The notes beneath the pieces were generated by a model that ran no database searches, was not told where the DNA came from, and saw only the letters and a program-made list of their open reading frames with translations. 6,814 bases of DNA from CAUTXO01 sp963542625 (lineage in GTDB: Bacteria > Campylobacterota > Campylobacteria > Campylobacterales > SZUA-545), in contig CAUTXO010000074.1 of assembly GCA_963542625.1 (NCBI GenBank), positions 1 to 6,814 of the forward strand, read 5' to 3'. Shown one piece after another: positions 1 through 6,453 of this stretch. Numbering within the stretch: the stretch's first letter is position 1; each line of letters begins with the position of its first letter. The position numbers were made by a program, and so were the translations under genes.

Positions 1-1
1 A

Positions 2-208
2 AGCGGGGCTAGATCTTTGGTGGGCTTAAGCAACGCAAACAGCTACGTAGATTACGAGCTTGGCAGCCTTCTAAGCTACAAGCTAAACCTTAGCGCCACC
101 ACAAAGCTTGCTAAGAATATGGGGCTTTCTTGCTTACTTTCGGGTGTACTAGATAACGACAAAAACTACGGCCTAAGCGGAAGCTTGAAACTTGATTATA
201 GGTTTTAG
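2..208 (+). CDS. C-terminal end of an outer-membrane beta-barrel protein (5' truncated by window)
   Basis: The frame is open from the first base, so the real start lies upstream; the TTG at 17 is internal and should not be taken as the start. The 68 visible residues alternate polar and hydrophobic residues in short strand-like blocks (YVDYELGSLLSYKLNLS, then GLSGSLKLDYRF). The protein ends in an aromatic phenylalanine preceded by alternating hydrophobics, the C-terminal signature recognised by the BAM machinery in outer-membrane barrels. This fits the last strands of an autotransporter translocator or porin-like barrel. The passenger or function cannot be seen here. It ends 29 nt before the next gene on the same strand. 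The family (autotransporter versus other barrel) is inference. Confidence 0.6.
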   Translation, partial: SGARSLVGLSNANSYVDYELGSLLSYKLNLSATTKLAKNMGLSCLLSGVLDNDKNYGLSGSLKLDYRF

Positions 209-237
209 GGGGGATTATTTGTATTACAAGGAACAAA

Positions 238-618
238 ATGCAATTCAGAGTTTATTATGAGGATACCGATTGCGGTGGGGTTGTGTATCACGCGAATTAT
301 TTGAAGTTTTGCGAGCGCGCTAGAAGCGAGATTTTCTTTAAAAACGGCATTTCTCCGGTGTATGATGGCGGGCATTTTATGCTGATTGAAGCCGCTTGCA
401 AGTTTGTCAAGGCGGCGTTTTTGGGCGATATGCTAGAAGTTAAAACCACGCTTGCTACGCTAAAAAATGCTTCGCTCGTTCTTCGCCAAGAGATCTTTAG
501 GAATGGCGAGCTGATTTTTAGCGCGGATCTTAAGCTGGCGTTCATCAAAGAAAACAAGCCCGCAAAGATCCCGGCGCAAATGATGGAATTTTTAAAAAGC
601 GGCTTTAGTGGATCGTGA
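238..618 (+). CDS. ybgC: YbgC-type acyl-CoA thioesterase (4-hydroxybenzoyl-CoA thioesterase/hotdog family)
   Basis: A 126-residue single hotdog-fold domain, the usual length for the family. The N-terminus carries the YbgC signature YYEDTDCGGVVYHANYLKF at residues 6-24. D11 is the likely catalytic aspartate, followed by the conserved GGVVYHANY and the helix ERARSE (26-31). Family members hydrolyse the thioester of acyl-CoA (or acyl-ACP); the Helicobacter and E. coli homologues act on acyl-CoA and are linked to phospholipid metabolism and, in many proteobacteria, to tol-pal loci. No tol-pal gene is visible here. The ATG is preceded by AAGGAA at 228-233 with good spacing, which fixes the start. 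The stop overlaps the end of the convergent minus-strand gene by 14 bp. A cytoplasmic enzyme; the exact substrate is not readable from sequence. Confidence 0.9.
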   Translation: MQFRVYYEDTDCGGVVYHANYLKFCERARSEIFFKNGISPVYDGGHFMLIEAACKFVKAAFLGDMLEVKTTLATLKNASLVLRQEIFRNGELIFSADLKLAFIKENKPAKIPAQMMEFLKSGFSGS

Positions 619-1618
619 AAGAAAAATTATCCATCACTGACGCTTCGTTTTGGCGTTGCAAGTAGTCAAATTCTAGGCGCGCACTGACTTTGTTTAGCGT
701 GTAGTCTAGTTTGCAAACAAGCAAGGGGTTAAAATCAAAGCTGATGTTTAGCTTATCCAGTGCTTCGCGCTCGTTTTCAAAGATGAGCGGGGCTATTTCA
801 TCGCGGGTTTTTGCCCTTGGCGGCTTGGTGCAAAGCTCACCGCTTGCGTCTTTTGAATAAAGAAACAGCGCCTCGCAAAGGGGCTTTGGCATTTGGTTAA
901 AATCCAAAAAATCGCCGCTAAATTGTATTAGATCCGCCCAAGCGACCTTGCCGATGTTTTTGTCGCTCGTTAGGCTGATGTAATCTTGCGTGATCTTTTC
1001 AAACGCCACGAAGCCGTTAATTTTATTTACGCCGTCAAACGCCCTATTTATTTCAAGATCTTCCTTTGAATAAAGGTATGAATTATGCCTTGGCTCAAGC
1101 TCCAGCGCGTAGTGGATTAGCTCAAAAAGCACGTCCGGGCTTAAAAGCTCGTATTTTTGCGATAGGTAGATCTTAAGCCTTTGCTCTAGCGCAAACCTAA
1201 AAGATCTGGGCAGTTGCTTTAGGCGGTTGATGTTTAGGCGCGAATTCCCAGCCGAGCAAAGCAGCGCCGCGCGCAAATACTTGCTTTTGATTGGTATAGG
1301 AAGGTCGTAAAAAAACTTATTGTAAAGCTCGATTTTTTGCTTTGAGCTGTTTTCATCGCTTGAGAGCATAGACGCAAACGCCGTTTGGATTGTTTTGTCA
1401 ATCAGCGGGAAGAGTTGTTGCTTGATATCTTTCATAAAAATTGCCGTTTGAACTAGGAAAAGCTCTTTGTTGCTGCGCGTTATGCTCTTTTGGCTTAGCG
1501 AAAAATAAAGCGCGACGACGCCGGATATTAAAATTATAAAAGTTACGGTTAAAAATAGTATGACGGCGGGCTTTTTTAGGGGCGCGCGGGGGCGGTTTAA
1601 GGGCTTGATTTTTTGCAT
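605..1618 (-). CDS. Single-pass inner-membrane protein, possibly GspK-like (minor pseudopilin-type)
   Basis: About 337 residues from the ATG at 1618; a TTG at 1633 would add five residues but lies upstream of the predicted transcription start. A basic N-terminus (about residues 1-16) precedes one hydrophobic segment (about 16-39), then a long soluble, presumably periplasmic domain with four cysteines (about C121, C248, C263, C302). The layout resembles GspK minor pseudopilins of type II secretion or competence systems: an N-terminal helix, then AGNSRLNINRLKQLP (about 123-137), similar to the family's DxxGxINxN region, then an aspartate-rich region with WADLIQFSGDFLDFN (about 227-241). It lacks a clear prepilin-peptidase site (no G-F-xxx-E), so it may be a membrane-anchored relative or something else. 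No other secretion or competence gene is visible nearby. It is divergent from flgB and convergent with the thioesterase gene. The CDS is well supported, including four copies of AGATCT in frame context like its neighbours; the GspK label is a weak inference. Confidence 0.75.
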   Translation of the reverse strand: MQKIKPLNRPRAPLKKPAVILFLTVTFIILISGVVALYFSLSQKSITRSNKELFLVQTAIFMKDIKQQLFPLIDKTIQTAFASMLSSDENSSKQKIELYNKFFYDLPIPIKSKYLRAALLCSAGNSRLNINRLKQLPRSFRFALEQRLKIYLSQKYELLSPDVLFELIHYALELEPRHNSYLYSKEDLEINRAFDGVNKINGFVAFEKITQDYISLTSDKNIGKVAWADLIQFSGDFLDFNQMPKPLCEALFLYSKDASGELCTKPPRAKTRDEIAPLIFENEREALDKLNISFDFNPLLVCKLDYTLNKVSARLEFDYLQRQNEASVMDNFSFTIH

Positions 1619-1623
1619 TCGCC

Positions 1624-1632
1624 ATTGTAGCA
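1624..1632 (-). promoter_or_regulatory. Candidate extended -10 (sigma-70 type) promoter for the divergent minus-strand gene
   Basis: On the minus strand the sequence reads TGCTACAAT, matching an extended -10 (TGnTATAAT) with one mismatch. Standard spacing puts the transcription start near 1616-1619, at the ATG at 1618. No Shine-Dalgarno sequence precedes that ATG, so a leaderless or near-leaderless message is possible. Campylobacter-type sigma-70 promoters rely mainly on the -10, so lack of a -35 is not a strong objection. Moderate to low confidence because the motif is short. Confidence 0.4.
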
Positions 1633-1642
1633 ATTTTTATTG

Positions 1643-1657
1643 GGAACGGAACTTGCT
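1643..1657 (+). promoter_or_regulatory. Sigma-54 (RpoN) promoter for the flgB operon
   Basis: The sequence GGAACGGAACTTGCT has GG at 1643-1644 and GC at 1655-1656, the exact GG-N10-GC spacing of -24/-12 promoters. The half sites GGAAC and TTGCT match the form common in Campylobacterota, and flgB-flgC-fliE belong to the RpoN regulon in Campylobacter jejuni. With GC at -13/-12 the start point falls at about 1668, immediately before the flgB ATG at 1669. Activation would require the FlgSR two-component system, inferred from the family and not visible here. Confidence 0.8.
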
Positions 1658-1668
1658 GTTTGTGCGGT

Positions 1669-2094
1669 ATGATTGAATTTAACAAGTCAAACAAATACAT
1701 TGAAAGCGCGTTAAACTCAAGGGCGATTAGGCAAGATCTAATCAGCTCCAACATCGCCAATGTGGATACGCCCTATTTCCGAGCTAAAGATCTAGACTTT
1801 GAAAACTTGCTTGCTGAGCGGGCGCACAAAGAATTTAACGGCAAGAAATCGCGTAAATTAGAGCTTGCAAAGACTAGCAAAAGGCACTTAGATCCGCGTG
1901 ATATTTACGGCAGCACGCCGACGCTTTTTTACCGCGACGGGCATATGGCGCGCAATGACGGCAACACTGTAGATCTTGACATAGAAACAACGGAGCAGGC
2001 AAAAAACGGCGTGATGTATTCGGCGCTAACGGAAGCGTGGAAGAAAAACAAGATAATCACCGCCAATGCTATTGAAGCTGGCAAAAATTTATAG
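1669..2094 (+). CDS. flgB: Flagellar proximal rod protein FlgB
   Basis: A 141-residue rod protein, the usual size. The N-terminal rod signature LISSNIANVDTP lies at residues 24-35, followed by the conserved YFRAKDLDFE. The C-terminal helix ends in KKNKIITANAIEAGKNL. FlgB forms the innermost part of the flagellar rod, sits next to FliE and the MS ring, and is exported by the flagellar type III system, so it has no signal peptide. The start is the ATG at 1669, which gives the normal FlgB N-terminus; an in-frame TTG at 1660 lies upstream of the predicted sigma-54 transcription start. No Shine-Dalgarno sequence precedes the ATG, consistent with a leaderless message. It is first gene of the run, 8 nt before flgC, and its stop codon overlaps the flgC ribosome-binding site. 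Confidence 0.95.
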   Translation: MIEFNKSNKYIESALNSRAIRQDLISSNIANVDTPYFRAKDLDFENLLAERAHKEFNGKKSRKLELAKTSKRHLDPRDIYGSTPTLFYRDGHMARNDGNTVDLDIETTEQAKNGVMYSALTEAWKKNKIITANAIEAGKNL

Positions 2095-2102
2095 GATAAA
2101 AA

Positions 2103-2603
2103 ATGGCGTTTCTTAATTCTTTTGACATCAGCGGCTACGGTTTATCAGCGCAAAGGTTTAGAACAAATCTAATCAGCTCAAACATCGCAAACGCGGAAAC
2201 GACGCGCACCGCAGAGGGCGGGCCATACCGCAGACGTGAGGTGGTGTTTAAGGCGATTAACTTTGAAAAATACCTAAACAGCGTGCTAAAAAAGAACTTA
2301 GGCGTGGCGGAGTATGAAGACCCGCTTGATGAAGACATCAACTGGACGGATAAGTTAAATGATCCTACAATTACGTCCGTTGTAGTCGATAAGGTCGTGC
2401 GAGACGACAGCAAACCAAAGCTAAAATACGAGCCAACCCATCCAGATGCGGACAAAGACGGTTACGTGGCGTATCCAAACATCAACCCAGTGGTGGAAAT
2501 GGCGGATATGATAGAAGCAAGCAGGGCGTATCAAGCCAATGTTTCAGCCTTTCAAACGGTCAAAACAATGGCGAACAGTGCTATCGATCTATTAAAGGTT
2601 TAA
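2103..2603 (+). CDS. flgC: Flagellar proximal rod protein FlgC
   Basis: A 166-residue FlgC. The N-terminal rod motif LISSNIANAETT starts at residue 23, followed by the FlgC-typical GGPYRRREVVF. The C-terminal block NPVVEMADMIEASRAYQANV and the final helix ending in NSAIDLLKV form the D0 coiled coil of rod, hook and filament-axial proteins. The middle DKDGYVAYPNIN is the family's usual turn before the C-terminal helix. It forms the proximal rod with FlgB, FlgF and FliE. AGGA at 2093-2096 overlaps the flgB stop codon and sets the start. The next gene, fliE, begins 11 nt downstream. A 25-nt stretch at 2167-2191 matches flgB at 23 of 25 positions (the SSNIAN-coding region). Confidence 0.95.
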   Translation: MAFLNSFDISGYGLSAQRFRTNLISSNIANAETTRTAEGGPYRRREVVFKAINFEKYLNSVLKKNLGVAEYEDPLDEDINWTDKLNDPTITSVVVDKVVRDDSKPKLKYEPTHPDADKDGYVAYPNINPVVEMADMIEASRAYQANVSAFQTVKTMANSAIDLLKV

Positions 2604-2614
2604 TAGGAGATTTT

Positions 2615-2920
2615 ATGGCTGATCTTTTAAATAAAGTCGGAGAGATCTTACCCAAAGATCTAAAAGACGTAGGCAAGCAGCGAGCCGCTCAAGCAAACGG
2701 CGAGACATTCTCCGAGCTACTAAAAAAATCCCTTGATGAAACAAACGAGCTAAGCCAACAAGGCGAGCGCGCCGCCGTTGATGTTGCTACAGGGCAGGTC
2801 AAAGATCTTCACAAAGCAGCCATCGCCATAGGCAAGGCAGAAAACAGTATGAAGCTTTTGCTAGAAGTCAGAAACAAGGCAGTTAGCGCCTACAAAGAGC
2901 TTTTAAGAACGCAAATGTAA
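2615..2920 (+). CDS. fliE: Flagellar hook-basal body protein FliE (MS-ring/rod junction)
   Basis: A 101-residue protein, the normal FliE size. The C-terminal half is diagnostic: VKDLHKAAIAIGKAENSMK then LLLEVRNKAVSAYKELLRTQM, the conserved FliE ending (VRNKxVxAYxEIxRxQM). FliE is the first rod component exported and joins the FliF MS ring to FlgB. The N-terminal part (1-50) is variable, as is usual. AGGAGA at 2605-2610 is a good ribosome-binding site four bases before the ATG. Its stop TAA abuts the ATG of the penicillin-binding protein gene with no gap, suggesting translational coupling. Confidence 0.95.
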   Translation: MADLLNKVGEILPKDLKDVGKQRAAQANGETFSELLKKSLDETNELSQQGERAAVDVATGQVKDLHKAAIAIGKAENSMKLLLEVRNKAVSAYKELLRTQM

Positions 2921-4684
2921 ATGCCCGCAAATACCGCACGGCAAGAAAAAACGGGAAAAATTCTTGCCATTTTTCTTTTTATTTTTATTTTTTTCGTCAT
3001 ATTTTTAGCCGCCGCTTTAAAGCAAACGCTGGATAACGCAAACGCAATCAAACTAAAACGCTTAGAAAACGTCTCATCTTTTCGCGGGAGTGTTAAAACT
3101 TACGACGGCGCAAGCCTTGCAAGATCTGTGGATACCTACTACCTTGCGATAAACGGTCAAAATTACAAGGCAAAAAATTACCCCTTTTTGGCTGAGATCT
3201 TGTCGATTTACACGGGCGAAAACAAGGCGCAGATCCTAAGAGCCTTGCGCCAAAAAAAGCGCGTTATTATCAAAGACGACATTCAAATAAAAGACGCCAA
3301 AGCGCTTATGAATTTGTCAAAAACCCTTGACGCTATGGGCTTTTTTGTCACGTTCATACACCAAAACAGCGCAAGGCGATACGGGCTTGAAGTTATCAAA
3401 AACGACACGCTCCAAAGAAAATACGAATACAAAGATCTTCTAACGCCCGTGCTTGGTTTTACGCGCAAAATAGACGGCGGCGCGGTAACGGGGCTTGAAA
3501 AATTTTACGACGACGACCTACGCGAGAAAGAAAAGGGCTGGATCTACGCCTACAAAGACGTGCTTGGCAACATCATCTACAACAACAAGCTAGAATTCCA
3601 GCCCGGCGGCGACGGCAATTCCATCATCTTAAACATCAATTCAAGGCTGCAAAAGAGCCTTGAAGAGATCCTAGACGCGCAAAAAAAGATGTATGACGCC
3701 GCGGAAGTAATCGCCGCCGTTATGGAGAGCAAAACGGGCAAGATCTTAGCCATTGCCGGCACCGAGCGCTACGACCCGGCGCAAATTAAAAATATTTCTC
3801 ACACAAGGCTAGCGCACATTCAGTATAACTTTGAGCCTGGATCTGTGATTAAGCCGCTTATCCTAGCCAAGGCAATGGAGCTAAAAAAGATAAAACCGCA
3901 CGATTTGCTCCCGGCTTACAAGGGGCGGTGGCAGCTTAGAAACAAGCTCATCACGGACGAAAAAACCGGGCTTGATTTCATCAGCGCGGCAAACACGATT
4001 GTATTTTCAAGCAACATAGGCATAGCGCAAATTGCCCTGAAGCTAAGCGGCAAAAACATCGTCGAGCTTTTTAGCGATTTTGGCTTTGCCGGGCATTCAG
4101 ACATCGACCTTCCATACGAGCGCCAAACGCTCATTCCAAGCGAAAAAACTTACGATAATTCAGACATTTACAAAGCCACGACGGCTTACGGCTACGGCTT
4201 TCAAACGAATTTCATCAAGCTTTTAAAGGCGTATAACGTTTTTAATAACGGCGGTTTGCTGCTAACGCCATCGCTTGCAAAGACGCTCATCACGGCAAAG
4301 AGTGAGATCTTGCACTCATCGCACGCGCCGCAAAGGGCGCTTTCAAGTGCTGTGGCAAATTCTATGCTCTGCATTTTGCGCGATACGGTGCTAAAAGGGA
4401 CGGCGCAAAAGGCGCAAACAGACGGAATTTTCGTCGCGGGGAAGACTGGCACGGCGCACATTGCAAAAGACGGCGGGTATTCAAACACTTACAATTCATC
4501 GTTTTTTGGCTTTGCAAACGACTATTCCAGGCGCTACACCATAGGCATTACGTTCATCGAGCCAAAAACGGCGCACTATTCATCGCAAATTGCCGTCCCC
4601 GCCGCTAGGGAGATAATAGGCGCGCTCATAGAAAAAGACTTTTTGCGCCCATCGAGCGTCAAATTAAATTATTGCAAGGAGTAA
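2921..4684 (+). CDS. ftsI: Class B penicillin-binding protein, septal peptidoglycan transpeptidase (FtsI/PBP3, PbpB)
   Basis: A 587-residue bitopic membrane enzyme. The short cytoplasmic N-terminus is followed by one very hydrophobic segment (about 14-33) rich in Phe and Ile. A PBP dimerisation/pedestal region begins with RGSV at 55-58. The transpeptidase domain carries all three penicillin-binding motifs: SVIK with nucleophile S308 and K311, SSN at 363-365, and KTGT at 508-511. It cross-links septal peptidoglycan and is the beta-lactam target. Assignment to the division enzyme rather than the elongation enzyme PBP2 rests on its place directly after flgB-flgC-fliE, as I recall for pbpB in Campylobacter jejuni. 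The ATG directly follows the fliE TAA and has only a weak AAGAA at 2905-2909, so translation probably depends on coupling to fliE. No convincing promoter is seen just upstream. No PASTA domains are present. Confidence 0.92.
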   Translation: MPANTARQEKTGKILAIFLFIFIFFVIFLAAALKQTLDNANAIKLKRLENVSSFRGSVKTYDGASLARSVDTYYLAINGQNYKAKNYPFLAEILSIYTGENKAQILRALRQKKRVIIKDDIQIKDAKALMNLSKTLDAMGFFVTFIHQNSARRYGLEVIKNDTLQRKYEYKDLLTPVLGFTRKIDGGAVTGLEKFYDDDLREKEKGWIYAYKDVLGNIIYNNKLEFQPGGDGNSIILNINSRLQKSLEEILDAQKKMYDAAEVIAAVMESKTGKILAIAGTERYDPAQIKNISHTRLAHIQYNFEPGSVIKPLILAKAMELKKIKPHDLLPAYKGRWQLRNKLITDEKTGLDFISAANTIVFSSNIGIAQIALKLSGKNIVELFSDFGFAGHSDIDLPYERQTLIPSEKTYDNSDIYKATTAYGYGFQTNFIKLLKAYNVFNNGGLLLTPSLAKTLITAKSEILHSSHAPQRALSSAVANSMLCILRDTVLKGTAQKAQTDGIFVAGKTGTAHIAKDGGYSNTYNSSFFGFANDYSRRYTIGITFIEPKTAHYSSQIAVPAAREIIGALIEKDFLRPSSVKLNYCKE

Positions 4685-4686
4685 AA

Positions 4687-5067
4687 ATGCCGCTTTTTGA
4701 AAACGATTTTATAAAAATAGAAGTAGAGCCCGCCGCCATTCCGTGGGTTAAGATCTTTAGCCGCGAGCCTTACCGCGAGTTTAGCCAGTGCGACGAGATT
4801 ACAAGATCTTGGATCCTAGCCGCGCTAGACGCTACCGAGCGCTTTATGCTCCAAGAGTTTGAAAGTGCTAAAATTAACATCGCTTCTTTTGGCAATTACC
4901 TGCCGCATTTGCACTTCCACATAATGGCAAGGTTTGAAAACGACGCGTTTTTCCCCGAGCCGATGTGGGGCAAAAAGCAAAGAGATAGCCGCCTAGAGCT
5001 AGATCTTGATGGCTTTTACAAGCGGCTTGGTGAACATCTAAAAAATTTAACGATAGGACAAAAATGA
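4687..5067 (+). CDS. HIT-family (histidine triad) nucleotide hydrolase/transferase
   Basis: A 126-residue protein with the triad LPHLHFHIMARF: H74, H76 and H78 form the HxHxHxx motif, the middle and last histidines being the expected catalytic and phosphate-binding positions. A conserved upstream asparagine-rich strand (INIASFGNYLPH) and FFPEPMW after the triad fit COG0537-like HIT proteins, which cleave or transfer nucleotidyl groups from dinucleoside polyphosphates or nucleotide phosphoramidates. The precise substrate cannot be read from sequence. The start is the ATG at 4687, with AAGGAG at 4676-4681; an in-frame TTG at 4672 would swallow the ribosome-binding site and the end of ftsI. It sits 2 nt after ftsI and overlaps gltX by 4 nt (ATGA), so it is co-transcribed and probably translationally coupled with gltX. 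Confidence 0.88.
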   Translation: MPLFENDFIKIEVEPAAIPWVKIFSREPYREFSQCDEITRSWILAALDATERFMLQEFESAKINIASFGNYLPHLHFHIMARFENDAFFPEPMWGKKQRDSRLELDLDGFYKRLGEHLKNLTIGQK

Positions 5068-6452
5068 CAACAACACGATTTGCACCATCGCCGACTGGCT
5101 ATCTTCACATCGGCGGGCTTAGAACGGCGCTTTTTAACTGGCTTTACGCGCAAAAAACAGGCGGGCGTTTTTTATTGCGCATAGAAGACACAGACCAAGC
5201 CCGCAACCAAGAAGCCGCCGTGCGCGCTATTTTAGAAGCCTTTGAGTGGCTTGGGCTCTCCAACGACGGAGAAATTTGGTATCAATCCCGCCGCACCGAG
5301 ATCTACAAAAGCTACATTCAAAAGCTCCTAGACGCGGGGCGGGCGTATTATTGCTATATGAGTAAGGACGAGCTAGACGCCTTGCGCGCCGAGCAACAAG
5401 CCCGCGGCGAAACCCCGCGTTACGACGGCAGATACCGCGATGGCAAATTGCCCCCCCGCGCGGGCGTAGCGCCTGTGGTGCGGATTAAAGCGCCGCAAGA
5501 AGGCTATGTGCTAATTCCAGATGGCGTCAAGGGCGATGTGCGTTTTAAATGGAAAGATGCCGTCGATGATTTTATCATCGCGCGTTCAGACGGGACGCCG
5601 ACGTACAACTTCGTGGTGGCAATTGACGACGCGCTAAGCGGGGTTACGGACATTATCCGCGGCGACGACCATCTATCAAACACGCCAAAGCAAATCGTCG
5701 TTTATGAGACGCTAGGCTTTGCCGTGCCTAAGTTTTACCACGTCCCGATGATTAACAACGAGCGCGGCAAGAAGCTATCCAAGCGCGACGGCGCGGTCGA
5801 TGTGATGGAATACAAAAGAATGGGCTATTTGCCGCACACGCTCCTAAATTTTTTGGTGCGGCTTGGGTGGTCGAACAAAGATCAAGAAATTTTCAGCCTT
5901 GATGAGATGAAGGCGCTTTTTGACCCGTCAAACATCAACAAATCCGCCTCCAGCTACAACCTAGAAAAGCTCAACTGGCTAAACGCGCACTACATCAAAA
6001 GCTCAAGCAGCGATGAGCTTAGGGCGCATTTGGTGGGTGTAGGATTAGATTTAGCGGGAGTGCAAAATGCGGATAAGATCTTAGATCTAGCCAAAGAAAA
6101 GGCAAAAACGCTGCTTGATTTACGGGGCGAAGTTTTGCGCTTTACGCGCGCTCCAGAGCAATACGACGCCAAAGATCTAGCGCATTTTGCGCCAGCTAGC
6201 CTTGAAGTTATCCGCAAATTTTGCGCGTATTTGCAGGAGAAAAAGCCGCTTAGCATCGATGATTTTGCAGCGGCGATTGATGGCTTTTTGCTAGAGCAGG
6301 GCTTGAAAATGCCAGATCTTGGCAAGCCGCTTCGCTTGGCGATTTTTGGGCAAGCGCGCGGTGCGGCACTTGCGCCGGCGCTAGAAGTAATCGGCATAGA
6401 CGAAGTTACCGCCCGCGTTGATTTGCTAGGCAAGGCTTTGTCCGCGCGGTAG
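5064..6452 (+). CDS. gltX: Glutamyl-tRNA synthetase GltX1 (tRNA-Glu type)
   Basis: A 462-residue class I synthetase that charges tRNA with glutamate in the cytoplasm. The HIGH-type motif is HIGG at 15-18 within FAPSPTGYLHIGGLRTALFN, and the KMSKS-type loop is KLSKR at 237-241. The conserved LLRIEDTD, GDDHLSNTPKQ and RLGW blocks are present. The all-helical C-terminal anticodon-binding domain runs from about 310 to the end. Sequence blocks such as YYCYMSKDELDALRAEQQAR, TPRYDGRYRD and LNWLNAHYIK closely follow the Helicobacter pylori GltX1 type, which charges tRNA-Glu, rather than GltX2, which charges tRNA-Gln before amidation by GatCAB. A second gltX is expected elsewhere in the genome. AGGA at 5055-5058 serves the ATG at 5064, which overlaps the previous stop. 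Contains a C7 run at 5451-5457. No clear terminator follows it. Confidence 0.95.
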   Translation: MTTTRFAPSPTGYLHIGGLRTALFNWLYAQKTGGRFLLRIEDTDQARNQEAAVRAILEAFEWLGLSNDGEIWYQSRRTEIYKSYIQKLLDAGRAYYCYMSKDELDALRAEQQARGETPRYDGRYRDGKLPPRAGVAPVVRIKAPQEGYVLIPDGVKGDVRFKWKDAVDDFIIARSDGTPTYNFVVAIDDALSGVTDIIRGDDHLSNTPKQIVVYETLGFAVPKFYHVPMINNERGKKLSKRDGAVDVMEYKRMGYLPHTLLNFLVRLGWSNKDQEIFSLDEMKALFDPSNINKSASSYNLEKLNWLNAHYIKSSSSDELRAHLVGVGLDLAGVQNADKILDLAKEKAKTLLDLRGEVLRFTRAPEQYDAKDLAHFAPASLEVIRKFCAYLQEKKPLSIDDFAAAIDGFLLEQGLKMPDLGKPLRLAIFGQARGAALAPALEVIGIDEVTARVDLLGKALSAR

Positions 6453-6453
6453 G

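Larger units (their letters stand above)
11..6319. repeat. Highly iterated palindrome AGATCT, 24 copies across the window
   Basis: By eye the hexamer starts at 11, 491, 1056, 1168, 1202, 1734, 1788, 1971, 2643, 2656, 2803, 3122, 3195, 3433, 3741, 4305, 4751, 4804, 5001, 5299, 6076, 6083, 6173 and 6314. About 1.7 would be expected in 6.8 kb of random sequence. Relative to the reading frames, 4 encode AGA-TCT (Arg-Ser), 9 read xAG-ATC-Txx, and 11 read xxA-GAT-CTx, so no single codon pair explains it. They occur in genes on both strands. None lies in the last 495 bp. The remaining roughly 16 GATC sites are spread over many other contexts. Function unknown. Confidence 0.8.

Noticed and set aside
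208..213. G6 run just after the stop codon of the outer-membrane protein
   Set aside because: Too short to slip often and it lies outside any reading frame.
1660..1668. TTG at 1660 as an upstream start for flgB
   Set aside because: It lies upstream of the predicted transcription start, has no ribosome-binding site, and the ATG at 1669 gives the usual FlgB N-terminus.
1398..1760. 120-residue minus ORF across the flgB/divergent-gene junction
   Set aside because: It is antisense to flgB and out of frame with the better-supported minus gene; it has no domain.
4447..4464. TGGCAC followed by TTGC inside ftsI as a second sigma-54 promoter
   Set aside because: The spacing between the two half sites is about 8 nt instead of 5, and it lies in the KTG-coding region, where the sequence is explained by the protein.
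5451..5457. C7 homopolymer inside gltX as a possible phase-variable tract
   Set aside because: Seven bases is short for a Campylobacter contingency tract, the frame is intact and the protein is full length; switching off a synthetase would be lethal.
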